Under the pieces are notes generated by a model. The model searched no databases and was not told the origin of the DNA. It saw nothing but the letters and a program-made list of their open reading frames with translations. Below, one piece after another: positions 34,365-44,516 of a stretch of 64,000 bases of DNA. Position 1 is the stretch's first letter. Each line of letters starts with the position of its first letter. Made by a program: the position numbers and the translations under genes. Where the stretch lies: contig NC_087081.1 of NCBI RefSeq assembly GCF_026151205.1, positions 5,639,246 through 5,703,245 on the forward strand, given 5' to 3'. This DNA comes from Bolinopsis microptera. Taxonomy: Eukaryota > Ctenophora > Tentaculata > Lobata > Bolinopsidae.

Positions 34365-37300
34365 GGGGGGGGTGTCATGTCCGTCTATGTCCGCCTATGT
34401 CCTGTCCTTTTTGGATTCTATGAGACAACGGACGTGTTTTTTGGGACATTGGCGACACGGACGGACATTGGCGGACTCGACGGACATTGGCGGACTCGGA
34501 CGGACATTGGCGGACTCGGACGGACATTAGCGGACCCGGACGGACATTGGCGGACTTGGATGGACATTAGCGGACATTGGTGGACATTAGCGGGACAAAC
34601 ATTTTGAGGACTGAAGAGTACTGAAGAGTACTGAGGAGGTGGCTGAGAAGGATGGCTGAGGAGGATGGCTGAGGAGGATGACTGAGGAGGATGACTGAGG
34701 AGGATGACTGAGAGGGAGGAGAAGATCAGGAAGACCCAGGAGGGAGGAGGAGGAGGACCCCCGAAGGGGACAGGAGGGGGGGGGCATGAGGAGGTGATAG
34801 GGAGGAGGACTAGGGGGGCAGAAGGAGGAGGTGGGGGGCCCCAAAGGGGAGGCTAGGGGTCTGGAGGGGGGGGAGGAAAGGAGGGAAAAGGCTGGGGGGG
34901 GGGGGCTGGGCGGGGGGGCCCGGGGGGGGGCCCCGGGGGGGGCCCGGGGGCCCCCGGAAAACCCCAGGGGGGGGGGGGGGGGGGAATGTTGCGTGAGGGC
35001 GGGGCCCCGGGGAAAATGGGGGGGCTTGGGGGGGGAAAATTTGGGGGTCGGGACCCGGGGACCCCGGAGGAGGGGAAGAGGGGCGAGGGGAGGCTGCCCA
35101 CGAAAAGGGGCTGGGGTCAAGTGGGTAAGGGGGAGCTGGGGGTGGCTGGGAGGATGATGGGAGGATGCGGGGGAGGAAGGAGGGATCGGGGGTCGAAGGG
35201 GGGGGGCTAGGGGGGGACTCGGGAGGACTTAGGGTGGGGAGGACTGGCTGGGGGGGAGGAGGGGGGAGCTTTAGGAGGGAAAAGTTGAACCCCATGGGGA
35301 CTGGGCGGGGAAAAAGGGGGGGGACTGGGGGGGAAAAACTGGGGAACAGAAACCCATGGGCCCCCGGGGGGGGGGGGGACCCAGGAGGGAGGAGGAGGAC
35401 TGAGGAGGGACTGAGGAGGAACTGAGGAGGAGGACTGACGATGACTGAGAAGGAGGAGGACTGAGGAGTACTGAGGAGGATGCTGAGGAGGATGGCTGGG
35501 GAGGATGGCTGAGGAGGATGACTGAGGAGGATGACTGAGAGGGAGGAGGAGGAGGACTCAGGAGGAGGACTCAGAAAGAAGAGGAGGAGGACTCAGGAGG
35601 AGGACTCAGAGGAGGACTTAGGAGAAATGAGAAGAGGACTGAGGGAGAACTGAGGAGGGAGGAGGGAGGAGGAGGAGGACTGAATAGGAGGAGGAGAAGG
35701 AGGGGGACTGGGAGAGGACTGGGGGAGGAGGAGGGACTGATGAGGATAGGATTGAGAGGACGGACCAGGAGGAGGAGGAGGACTGAGGACCGAGGAGGAA
35801 GATGAGGAGGATGGAAGAGGAGGAGGAGGACCCAGGTGGAGGAGGACTGAGGAGGAGGACTGAGGAGACTGAGGAGGATGGCTGAAGAGATGACTGAGAG
35901 GGAAGAGGAGGAGGAGGAGGAGGAGGAGGACTGAGGAGGACTGAGAAGGAGGAGGAGGAGGAGGGACTGAATAGGAGGAGGAGGGGGACTGGGGGAGGAC
36001 TGAGGAGAAGGGGATGGAGGGACTGAGGAGAAGGATGAGGAGGAGGACTGAGGACTGAGGAGGAAGAGGAGGAGGATGCAGAGGAGGAGGAGGACCCAGG
36101 AGGTGGACCCAGGGAGGAGGACTCAGGAGGAGGAGGAGAACTGGGGAGGAGGAGACTGTTGAGGACTGATGAGGAGGACTGAGACGAGGAGGAGGAGTAG
36201 GAGGAGGACTGAGGAGGGGAGGAGGAAGAGGACTGGGGAAGATCAGGAAGACCCAGGGGGGAGGAGGAGGAAGAGAATGGAGGAGGAAGCATCTAAATGT
36301 TATTTCCATTTTTGTCCGTTTTTGGTCCATTTTGTCCGTTTTTGTCCGCTCTATTTTTTGTCCGTTTTGAAAATATAGGGATACCGAACGGACAAAAAAC
36401 ATGATCCCCCCCCTATAACAGCAAAAATTGAACATTTTATTTAGCAATTTAGGTGTCCATTAATGTCCGCCCAGGAGGAGGACTTAGGAGAAATGAGAAG
36501 GAGGACTGAGGAGAACTGAGGAGGAGGAGGAGGAGGAGGACTGAATAGGAGGAGGAGAAGGAGGGGGACTGGGAGAGGACTGGGGAGGAGGGAGGGACTG
36601 ATGAGAGGATGAGGAGAGGACCCAGGAGGAGGAGAAGGGACTGAGGACCGAGGAGGAAGATGAGGAGGATGAAGAGGAGGAGGAGGACCCAGGGAGGAGA
36701 GGACTGAGGAGGAGGACGAGGAGGACTGAGGAGGACTGAGAGGATGCTGAGGAGGATGACTGGAGAGGGAAGAGGAGGAGGAGGAGGAGGAGGACTGAGG
36801 AGGACTAAGAAGGAGGAGGAGGAGGACTGAATAGGAGGAGGAGGGGGACTGGGGGAGGACTGAGGAGGAGGATGGAGGACTGAGGAGAAGGATGAGGAGG
36901 AGGACTGATGACTGAGGAGGACAGAGGAGGAGGATGAAGAGAGGGAGGAGGACCCAGGAGAGGACCCAGGAGGAGGACTTAGGAGGAGGAGGAGGACTGG
37001 GGAGGAGGAGAACTGTTGAGGACTGATGAGGAGGATTGAGGGACGAGGAGAGGAGTAGGAGGAGGACTGAGGAGGGGAGGAGGAAGAGGACTGAGGAAGA
37101 TCAGGAAGACCCAGGGGGAGGAGGGAGGAAGAGTAGAAGGAGGAAGCATCTAAATGTTATTTTCATTTTGTCCGTTTTTGTCCATTTTTGTCCGTTTTGT
37201 CCGCTCTATTTTTTGTCCGTTTGAAAAATATAGGGTACCGAACGGCCAAAAAACATGATCCCCCCTATAACAGCAAAAATTGAACATTTTAGATTAGCAA

Positions 37301-39160
37301 TTTAGGTGTCCATTAAGTCCGCCCAGGAGGAGGACTTAGGAGAAATGAGAAGGAGGAACTGAGGAGAACTGAGGAGGAGGAGGAGGAGGAGGACTGAATA
37401 GGAGGAGGAGAAGGAGGGGGACTGGGAGAGGAATGGGGAGGAGGAGGGACTGATGAGAAGGAAGAGGAGGAGGGACCCAGGAGGAGGAGGACTGAGGACC
37501 GAGGAGGAAGAGGAGGAGGAGGACCCAGGAGGAGGAGGACTGAGGAGGCGGACTGAGGAGGGACTGAGGAGGACTGAGGAGGAAGGCTGAGGAGGATGAC
37601 TGAGAGGGAAGAGGAGGAGGAGGAGAGGGAGGAGGAGGATGACTGAGGAGGGACTGAGAAGGAGGAGAGGAGGAGGACTGAATAGGAGGAGGAGGGGGAC
37701 TGGGGGGAGGACTGAGGAGGAGGATGGAGGACTGAGGAGAAGGATGAGGAGGAGGGACTGATGACTGAGGAGAAGAGGCGGAGGACTGAAGAGGAGGCAG
37801 GAGGACCCAGGAGGAGACCCAGGAGGAGGACTTAGGGAGGAGGAGGAGGACTGGGGAGGAGGAGGACTGTTGAGGACTGATGAGGAGGACTGAGGACGAG
37901 AGGAGGAGTAGGAGGAGGACTGAGGAGGGGGAGGAGGAAGAGGACTGAGGAAGATCAGGAAGACCCAGGGGGAGGAGGAGGAAGAGTAGAAGGAGGAAGC
38001 ATCTAAATGTTATTTCCATTTTTGTCCGTTTTGTCCATTTTTGTCCGTTTTTGTCCGCTCTATTTTTGTCCGTTTTGAAAATATAGGGTACCGAACGGAC
38101 AAAAAACATGATCCCCCCTATAACAGCAAAAATTGAACATTTTATTTAGGCAATTTAGGTGTCCATAATGTCCGCCCAGGAGAGGACTATAGGAGAAATG
38201 AGAAGGAGGACTGAGGAGAACTGAGGAGGAGGAGGAGGAGGAGGACTGAATAGAGAGGAGAGAAGGAGGGGGACTGGGAGAGGACTGGGAGAGGAGGAGA
38301 CTGATGAGAAGGAAGAGGAGGAGGACCCAGGAGGAGGAGGACTGAGGACCGAGGAGGAAGAGGAGGAGGAGGACCCAGGAGGAGGGAGGACTGAGGAGGA
38401 GGACTGAGGAGGACTGAGGAGAACTGAGGAGGATGGCTGAGGAGGATGACTGAGAGGAAGAGGAGGCGGAGGAGGAGGAGGAGGAGGAGGACTGAGGAGG
38501 ACTTGAGAAGGAGGAGGAGGAGGAGGACTGAATAGGAGGAGGAGGGGGGACTGGGGGAGGACTGAGGAGGAGGATGGAGGACTGAGGAGAAGGATGAGGA
38601 GGAGGACTGATGACTGAGGAGGAAGAGGAGGAGGATGAAGAGGAGGAGGAGGACCCAGGAGGAGGACCCAGGAGGAGGGACTTAGGAGGAGGAGGAGGAC
38701 TGGGGGAGGAGGAGGACTGTTGAGGACTGATGAGGAGGACTGAGGACGAGGAGGAGGAGTAGGAGGAGGACTGAGGAGGGGAGGAGGAAGAGGACTGTGG
38801 AAGATCAGGAAGACCAGGGGGAGGAGGAGGAAGAGTAGAAGGAGGAAGCATCTAAATGTTATTTCCATTTTTGTCCGTTTTTGTCCATTTTTGTCCGTTT
38901 TTGTCCGCTCTATTTTTTGTCCGTTTTGAAAATATAGGGTACCGAACGGACAAAAAACATGATCCCCCCTATAACAGCAAAAATTGAACATTTTATTTAG
39001 CAATTTAGGTGTCCATTAATGTCCGCCTATGTCCGCCTATGTCCGCCTATGTCCGTCTATGTCCGCCTATGTCCGTCTATGTCCGCCTATGTCCGCCTAT
39101 GTCCTGTCCTTTTTGGATTCTATGAGACAAGCGGACATAGACGGACGTGACACCCCCCCC
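34365..39160. mobile_element. 4.8-kb inverted-repeat element filled with purine-strand tandem repeats
   Basis: Starts with eight G then TGTCATGTCCGTCTATGTCC and ends with the inverse, CGGACATAGACGGACGTGACA then eight C; one mismatch in about 30 bases. Near both ends occurs, in direct orientation, CTGTCCTTTTTGGATTCTATG. Between lie GTCCGCCTA-type 9-mers and 12-mers, then some 4.2 kb of GGA/GAC-rich repeats. No plausible coding region; the many frames are low-complexity translations. Confidence 0.75.
34600..39020 (+). repeat. Purine-rich satellite with about 855-bp higher-order period
   Basis: The plus strand is nearly all G and A, built on GGAGGAGGACTGA-like units. A distinct 180-base spacer (GCATCTAAATGTTATTTCCA ... 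GTCCATTAATGTCCGCC) recurs at about 36287, 37144, 37998 and 38847, giving four higher-order units about 850-857 bases apart. Around 34860-35360 G runs of 7-18 bases dominate. Confidence 0.9.
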
Positions 39161-39517
39161 ATCACTGACACTTTTTGGGCCCTGGTTGTTGCGTTGGTGC
39201 TTCCTGTGGTGCTCACTGCTTCCTTCTGGGGGTCTTTTTCTGCTATTCTGGGGGTTTTGACCAGAACCAAGTGACATGATACAGCTATCCACTGACCAAC
39301 CTAATAGGCTTTTGATTTAATAGATGATTTCACAATATATCAATAAATCACTGACTTGAAATATATAAACACTGTCCTGTTCTAGGCGCAAGTAAATTAG
39401 TTATGTACAAACTACAATATAACGATCATAAAAAATAAAACAAGATTAAATTGTGAGTAGTTGTCATTGAAAATTGAAACTTATAGAATAAAACGTATGA
39501 TTTAATGTTATCATTTA
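39161..39517. other. Short intergenic stretch
   Basis: AT-rich apart from the first 100 bases; contains nothing supportable except the 3' side of the LRR gene. Confidence 0.4.
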
Positions 39518-40234
39518 TCAATCTATAATATTGTTATCTATGTTAACCAACGATGGACACAAACATTTTAAAAGTGCTAACATTTCGGAAAGATTCAAAG
39601 AATCACCAATACATTTCATCCGCTTAGTACCATTGGTTTGACTGTGATCCTTTGAACAGACAGTCACATTAAATGATGGCTTCAGTGGCAAGTTATCACA
39701 GAAAGGATTAGAACCAATAAATAGTTTGGATAAATTGTTCATGTTTTTCACAACTGATTTTATTTCCTCAAAATCTGAAATTTTATTACCATATAGGCCC
39801 AGGAAAACAAGCTTATCAGAAGAAATGTTATGTGGACCAATTTTACTGATGATGTTCCCACTAACAGAAAGGCTGGTTAGTTTTGTAAGATGAGCAACTC
39901 CAGATAGTTCTTGCAATCGGTTGTGACGTACATCAATGGTTTCTAAGTTTATGCAATTATCTAAATTTTCAATAAGTTGAATCTTGTTGTTACTGATAAA
40001 CAGGTGCTTCAAATTGAGTAGATCTTCCAGTGCTCTTGGAATACTTGTTAAGGCATTTGCAGATAAACATAGCCAAGTGAGTGATGAAAAGTCTTGAAGC
40101 ATAGTCTCAGCATTTGCAATGTAGTTTCTTCGTAGGCTTAATTTCAAACAATTCCTCCTGACATCAGTTTCTACATGTAAGATGTTTCCACCACTTGCAC
40201 CGAGTTTGCAATGACTTTTGTCAACTTTGAGCAT
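39518..40234 (-). CDS. Leucine-rich repeat protein (SDS22-like), single exon
   Basis: 238 residues with ATG start. At least five LRRs of the L-x-x-L-x-L-x-x-N type: LTWLCLSANALTSIP, LKHLFISNNKIQLIE, LETIDVRHNRLQELS, LTSLSVSGNIISKIG and LVFLGLYGNKISDFE, spanning about residues 50-165, then LSKLFIGSNPFCDN as a cap. No signal peptide or membrane segment, so probably a cytosolic or axonemal binding protein. The C-terminal 60 residues are Ser/Asn/Cys-rich and not repeat-like. A possible acceptor (TTTTCAG) sits just before the ATG, so a non-coding or short upstream exon is possible. Confidence 0.85.
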   Translation of the reverse strand: MLKVDKSHCKLGASGGNILHVETDVRRNCLKLSLRRNYIANAETMLQDFSSLTWLCLSANALTSIPRALEDLLNLKHLFISNNKIQLIENLDNCINLETIDVRHNRLQELSGVAHLTKLTSLSVSGNIISKIGPHNISSDKLVFLGLYGNKISDFEEIKSVVKNMNNLSKLFIGSNPFCDNLPLKPSFNVTVCSKDHSQTNGTKRMKCIGDSLNLSEMLALLKCLCPSLVNIDNNIID

Positions 40235-40296
40235 CCTGAAAATCTAGTTGACCATTATTTCATTTTTTTAATTTTAAATCTCAACACTTATTTTAC

Positions 40297-40636
40297 TTGG
40301 GACATTCCAACAGCCACATTGTTACACAAGTGTGTAACCAGCCAATTACAGGAAGCCGAAGGATTCAATTATACTTTAGGCCAGTGACGGTTAAGGTAGT
40401 GTGTACCATACTTTCTTCGCCCGAGACTTTGCTGCAATGGGCAGCTCCTCATTTAACCCTCACACCCGATTTCTCGAGTATTTGGCTGAGTGGACCGGGG
40501 GGCTGCATAGACCACTCAGGATCTTTAGCTGAGCGTCGACAACGCTCACCCCACGGCTAGTGACAGAGTTGGGAATCGAACCTGGTATCTCAAGCAATGC
40601 CAGGCAGATTAACCAACTGAGCCACTAAGCTGTTGA
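40297..40636 (-). mobile_element. tRNA-derived SINE
   Basis: Read on the minus strand the first 75 bases form a tRNA-like head: A box TGGCTCAGTTGG (about 40612-40623) and B box GGTTCGATTCC (about 40572-40582). The acceptor ends do not pair, so it is a SINE head and not a tRNA gene. The body runs about 260 bases further to near 40300. The plus-strand frame 40297-40560 is a shadow. Confidence 0.8.
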
Positions 40637-40946
40637 AAATCTAAAATTTTGTAAACAAACAAACAAAAAATCATAAAATATATCCCCAAAGTTTATCGTT
40701 AAATGGATGTTTCAAAACATTTGCAACTATCTTAAATGAAAACTTGGCAATTTTAACTCTAAAATATTAAGGGATCCATGGAAAAGATTTACAAAAATAA
40801 TAATAATAATCATTTAAAATTTTATATTATAGTGGCACAACAACTTAAAATGCACAGGTGTGCCACAAAAACACTGTAGGACACAAGAAAACCTGAAAAA
40901 AAGCATTCCACAATTAGATTCTAAACCAGGGCTTTCAAGAACCATT

Positions 40947-41396
40947 TCAACTCATATTTGTCTGAAGGTAATTTTGAGCTGACGAATAAAGTGAAACATT
41001 ATTTTCAAACTTAGCAGTAGCAATGGCATCCTGAAATGTTACCCATTTGTAGCTTAGATGTTCATCAGAAAGAACAACATTCTGAGTGTAATTCACCCTC
41101 CCCAAGAAATATACAGATATCTTCTTCTTATTTACATCTTCAACATAGATAGATTTTGTTATAACATAATGTAGTTCCTCTTTGAAATCGTCATTCAAAG
41201 TTATGTCACATTTTTTTATCCCAGCCTCCTCTTCTGTCTCTCGATAGGCTGTGTCTAGGTCACTTTCCCCGGGATCAACATGACCTTTAGGTGGTGCCCA
41301 CTCTTTATTGTATGCAGTTTGGAGGAGGAGTATTTCTGGCGATGCATTTTTCGCAGTGCGGTAGATAATGATACCAGCAGCTCTTAAGTTTACCAT
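40947..41396 (-). CDS. NUDT2: Bis(5'-nucleosyl)-tetraphosphatase (asymmetrical), Nudix
   Basis: 149 residues, close to the usual NUDT2 length. The Nudix box G-x5-E-x7-R-E-x2-E-E-x-G is complete (GHVDPGE at about residue 38, RETEEEAG at about 51-58); its Glu residues bind the metal. N-terminal RAAGIIIYR and the PPKGHV stretch match the diadenosine-tetraphosphate hydrolase group, as does the C-terminal LSYKWVTFQDA region. The enzyme splits Ap4A into ATP and AMP in the cytosol. Single exon, ATG start, 0.7 kb from the LRR gene on the same strand. Confidence 0.93.
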   Translation of the reverse strand: MVNLRAAGIIIYRTAKNASPEILLLQTAYNKEWAPPKGHVDPGESDLDTAYRETEEEAGIKKCDITLNDDFKEELHYVITKSIYVEDVNKKKISVYFLGRVNYTQNVVLSDEHLSYKWVTFQDAIATAKFENNVSLYSSAQNYLQTNMS

Positions 41397-41535
41397 TCTA
41401 TATAGGAAATTGGTACTTTATAGATCGAATAGATCAAAGTACAATAAAATATTGCGTCAGCAAGGTTTTGCATTATATTTTAGCCCCCTCTCACCCCCTA
41501 ACAACACATTTGGATGTAGCTATTGACTAAAAATG

Positions 41536-42410
41536 CAGGGTGGGCCAAAAGTCAGAACCCATACGTTGGGTCTTATACCTCCGGGCCGTCTTTTATATTT
41601 GAGAGTTGTTACTTTGCAGATGGCATACTGTACGTACTTGTTTGAGGATTCTGTTGCAAAAATTTGAAAATTCGCATATTTTAGACCACGCCCATTCAAT
41701 ATACCTATATTGTTCTCTCAGAACATGTTGGACGCCTAATTTTTTCTGAGATGGTAGATTATTACATTTTGCATCTGATCTGAAAAAAATGATGTTAAAA
41801 GGATTAGAAATGACGAAGTTATCAAGTGAATTGTGTATCTCGTTAGCAAAATTGATTGGGTGATTATGTGACACCGTGACACCTACACCTTAATTGGGCA
41901 GCCTTAACGACTCCCATTATGTTTAACGGGGTAGTTAACGGGGTCACCTTATCACGTGATTAGGTAAGCCAATCACCTGATCACATGCAATGAATAAACT
42001 CGTTATGCTTCGTATCTCGGTCATCTGAGAAGCTAGAACTCTCATTTTTTCAGGACAAACGTAATTCGAATGGCCAAACACAATTCAGTAAAACTTAGCT
42101 CGATCCGACTATCCAAATTATAAAATAATTGCGAAAATGAATCTTCATTTGAAAAAAATGAAGACGAATATTTTGCGAGTTGACAAATTCCTCGAACCAG
42201 TGGTGATACTTAGTTATAAATCAAGAGGCTTGCATATAATGAACATATTGACACGGGTGCAGAGTTGAGTCTGTACGGAACCTAGTAGTTTCAGATCCTT
42301 GTTTAACTTGCCGTACAGCAAGGTCATCCAGAAAGAATTATTTCGATTGGGCACTAAGTGACTGAGCTATAAAGGCCAACGTATGGGTACTGACTTTTGG
42401 CCCACCCTGT
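41536..42410. mobile_element. Mariner-like MITE, copy 1
   Basis: Termini CAGGGTGGGCCAAAAGTCAG (left) and CTGACTTTTGGCCCACCCTG (right), extending to about 33 paired bases (ACCCATACGTTGG). Interior matches copies at 58050 and 61067. Flanking TA is not clean on the left here. No transposase frame. Confidence 0.88.
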
Positions 42411-43140
42411 AATAACAAATAATAAATTAATGATAACTAGAGCTTGAAGGTAGCTTGAAACTGGAAAAAAGGGTAACTGTCATAAATGAAGTTCCATGGT
42501 TTGACAGAGAGTACAAAGTCAAGGAACTTCAGAGGGAAACACCAATGAATGACACTGTACAAACAGCTTGACAGGAAGCAGGCTTTAAAACTAGACTTCA
42601 CTGACGTACAAGATTGAGGATTTACAAAGTCCTTCATAGGTAAAATTGAAATACTCTAAGCTGTCAATCTGATACCATGAATGAATTGGGTCAAATTAAA
42701 TTAATAAATTACTGTCTGCCAATTAATTCACATGACATGATTTGATTAGATTTTTAATTTGACCAAACTTCAACCGAAAGCAAATCTAATTTTGTATGTA
42801 TTAAATATGTTTATAACTTGTTTGATTCTGCACTAAGCTAACGTCAACCGACTAAAATTGAACGAGGAATCGTTCAAAGTCACTTTTGAGGAACCTCGAC
42901 AAAAGATACTCACGTTGATGAGCTTTTTACAAAAAAGAACATTTTTGAGCTTGTTATTCTTTTTCGAAAGTATTCCAAATGATTTAAATAAATAAAGTGC
43001 ATATGCCATATATTAAAGTGCATATGCCATATTATATATTGCAATACATTACAAACGATTTGATTTCGATTCATGTAGCATAAATGAAGCTACTCCAATG
43101 CGCGCAATTTGAGAAGTGTGCTTTCCATAGGCGGACTACA
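42411..43140. other. AT-rich DNA between MITE and foldback element
   Basis: Only a small tandem duplication (AAAGTGCATATGCCATAT at about 42997 and 43015). No gene. Confidence 0.5.
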
Positions 43141-43228
43141 GTTGTCATACGTTGTATGACCCGCCGCGCACGAAGTGCGCGGCTCCCCCTGTATCGTCGA
43201 AGATACAGTGGCGGTCACCACGTGATAC
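43141..43228. repeat. GC-rich palindromic repeat shared with 18838-18940
   Basis: Inverted copy of the 18897-18935 block, including the palindrome GCCGCGCAC ... GTGCGCGGC. Confidence 0.65.
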
Positions 43229-43394
43229 AAGGACTATAGTGCAAAGAAACTGCTGCTCACTGCTGCTATGTGCGCGCGCGTGACAGCAGCAGTGAGCAGC
43301 AGTGAGCAGCAGTGAGCAGCAGTGAGCAGCAGTGAGCAGCAGTCCGCAGAAGTGAGCAGCAGTGAGCAGCAATTTTTTTGCACTATAGCCGGCC
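43229..43394. mobile_element. Decamer foldback element A
   Basis: Inverted termini ACTATAGTGCAAAGAAACTG (left) and CAGCAATTTTTTTGCACTAT (right). Arms are CTGCTGCTCA decamers: about two on the left, about eight or nine on the right, around the centre ATGTGCGCGCGCGTGACAGC. Whole element can fold into a near-perfect hairpin. Confidence 0.85.
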
Positions 43395-43794
43395 CTCATG
43401 TGTTTCGGTGGAAATATAAACTGCGCCTTTCAATTTTTAATTTTTATATGTTTGCTTCGCAAAATGCTAAAAATTGCTTGTACTGGGCCGGGGGTCAGTT
43501 TTTTTAATGTTTCACGTCGCGCGTTGTAATCGTAATCCTCAATCGCCTCATTTTCATTTCATATAATAAACACTTTAACAGTGGCGAGTGCGACGATATG
43601 GCCGCGCGTGTACTCTTGATTAGAAAACTTTACCGGCTGGTGGGCTCGCTAAATGTGCTTTTTTGTTTTTTACAGCCGGTTTGAGCTCGCGCGCACCTAA
43701 CGACATTAAATTAAATACACTGGTTGTATGCCCGGTGCATTCGTTGCATTCCAATTTTCAATTATCAGCACGTGACGCACTGCACAGGAGGGGC
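43395..43794. other. Region between foldback element A and gypsy
   Basis: No gene seen; the last few bases belong to the left terminus of foldback element B, split by the gypsy insertion. Confidence 0.5.
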
Positions 43795-43913
43795 TGTTAT
43801 ATTTCTTGTTTATTTATATCAGTTATTTTAATACTAATGTTTATAATGTTTCAGAATGTTTTAACCTCAGTGTGATTAAGTCTAAATGAACAAAGAGTTT
43901 TACTTATACTTCA
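43795..43913 (+). repeat. 5' LTR of the gypsy element
   Basis: 119 bases, TGTTATAT...ACTTCA; among the shortest LTRs for this superfamily. Contains ACCTCAGTGTGATTAA at 43864-43879, the complement of the primer-binding site. Confidence 0.93.
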
Positions 43914-43914
43914 T

Positions 43915-43930
43915 TTAATCACACTGAGGT
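43915..43930 (+). promoter_or_regulatory. Self-complementary primer-binding site of the gypsy element
   Basis: TTAATCACACTGAGGT, one base after the LTR, is the exact reverse complement of LTR bases 43864-43879. It does not resemble a tRNA 3' end (no TGG start). Elements of the Tf1/sushi type use the 5' end of their own RNA as primer in this way; a transcript starting near 43864 would fit. Confidence 0.75.
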
Positions 43931-43937
43931 AACAACT

Positions 43938-44516
43938 ATGGACAAACTACTGCGTCCTGAGACTTTTAGCGCCGACCCCTCTGCTGCCAACAGTTCCAAG
44001 GAGTGGGAGCACTGGAAAGCTAGGTTCGTGAAGTTCATTGGATCAATCACTAGCATTACGGAGGCTAACAAACAGGACCTACTCGTAAACTATGTAAGCA
44101 CGGAGATCTATGCTCATATTTCGGAGACAGCTGATTACACAGCTTCAATTGCAGCATTGGAGAGTGTCTTCAATCCTAAGAGGAACGTCATTTTTGCACG
44201 ACACCTGCTTAACACTTGCAAGCAAGACTCCAATACAGTGGACGCCTATTACCAAAAACTCAAATTTTTAGCCAAAGACTGCGTTTTCGGTGCAGTAAAT
44301 GAGGCTACACACCAAAATGAAGCCATAAGAGAGGCATTTATAGCTGGCCTACAGTCTCCTGGTATACGTCAACGGGTATTGGAAAGCGAGAAGACTGCAT
44401 TGTCAGACATCTATTCCTTTGCTAGAGGGCTAGAGGCAGCAAAGGTTCAGGCCCAATCTTATGTCAACCAAATAAATAAAAGTTCATCTCTCAACGCAAT
44501 TGTTAATAATGAATAA
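43938..44516 (+). CDS. Gypsy gag
   Basis: 192 residues from an ATG 24 bases past the LTR. Gag-like region: WEHWKARFVKFIGS, then VYNPKR-like VFNPKRNVIFARHLLNTCKQ and the helix-rich REAFIAGLQSPGIRQRVLE typical of retrotrans_gag in metazoan gypsy elements. The zinc knuckle is not here but at the front of pol. The stop TAA (44514-44516) overlaps the pol start region: ATG at 44509, ATGAATAA, so pol may be translated by reinitiation or frameshifting (+1 frame). Confidence 0.9.
   Translation: MDKLLRPETFSADPSAANSSKEWEHWKARFVKFIGSITSITEANKQDLLVNYVSTEIYAHISETADYTASIAALESVFNPKRNVIFARHLLNTCKQDSNTVDAYYQKLKFLAKDCVFGAVNEATHQNEAIREAFIAGLQSPGIRQRVLESEKTALSDIYSFARGLEAAKVQAQSYVNQINKSSSLNAIVNNE

Larger units (their letters stand above)
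34359..39166. repeat. 6-base duplications around the purine-rich element
   Basis: ATCACT at 34359-34364 and at 39161-39166, directly outside the G8/C8 termini. Confidence 0.65.

Noticed and set aside
34587-39003. Several Pro/Ser- or Gly/Arg-rich frames of 70-280 codons
   Set aside because: Low-complexity readings of the purine-rich satellite; no start context, domain or codon pattern.
40560-40636. tRNA gene on the minus strand
   Set aside because: A and B boxes are good but the acceptor stem does not pair and a 260-base body follows, so it is a SINE head.
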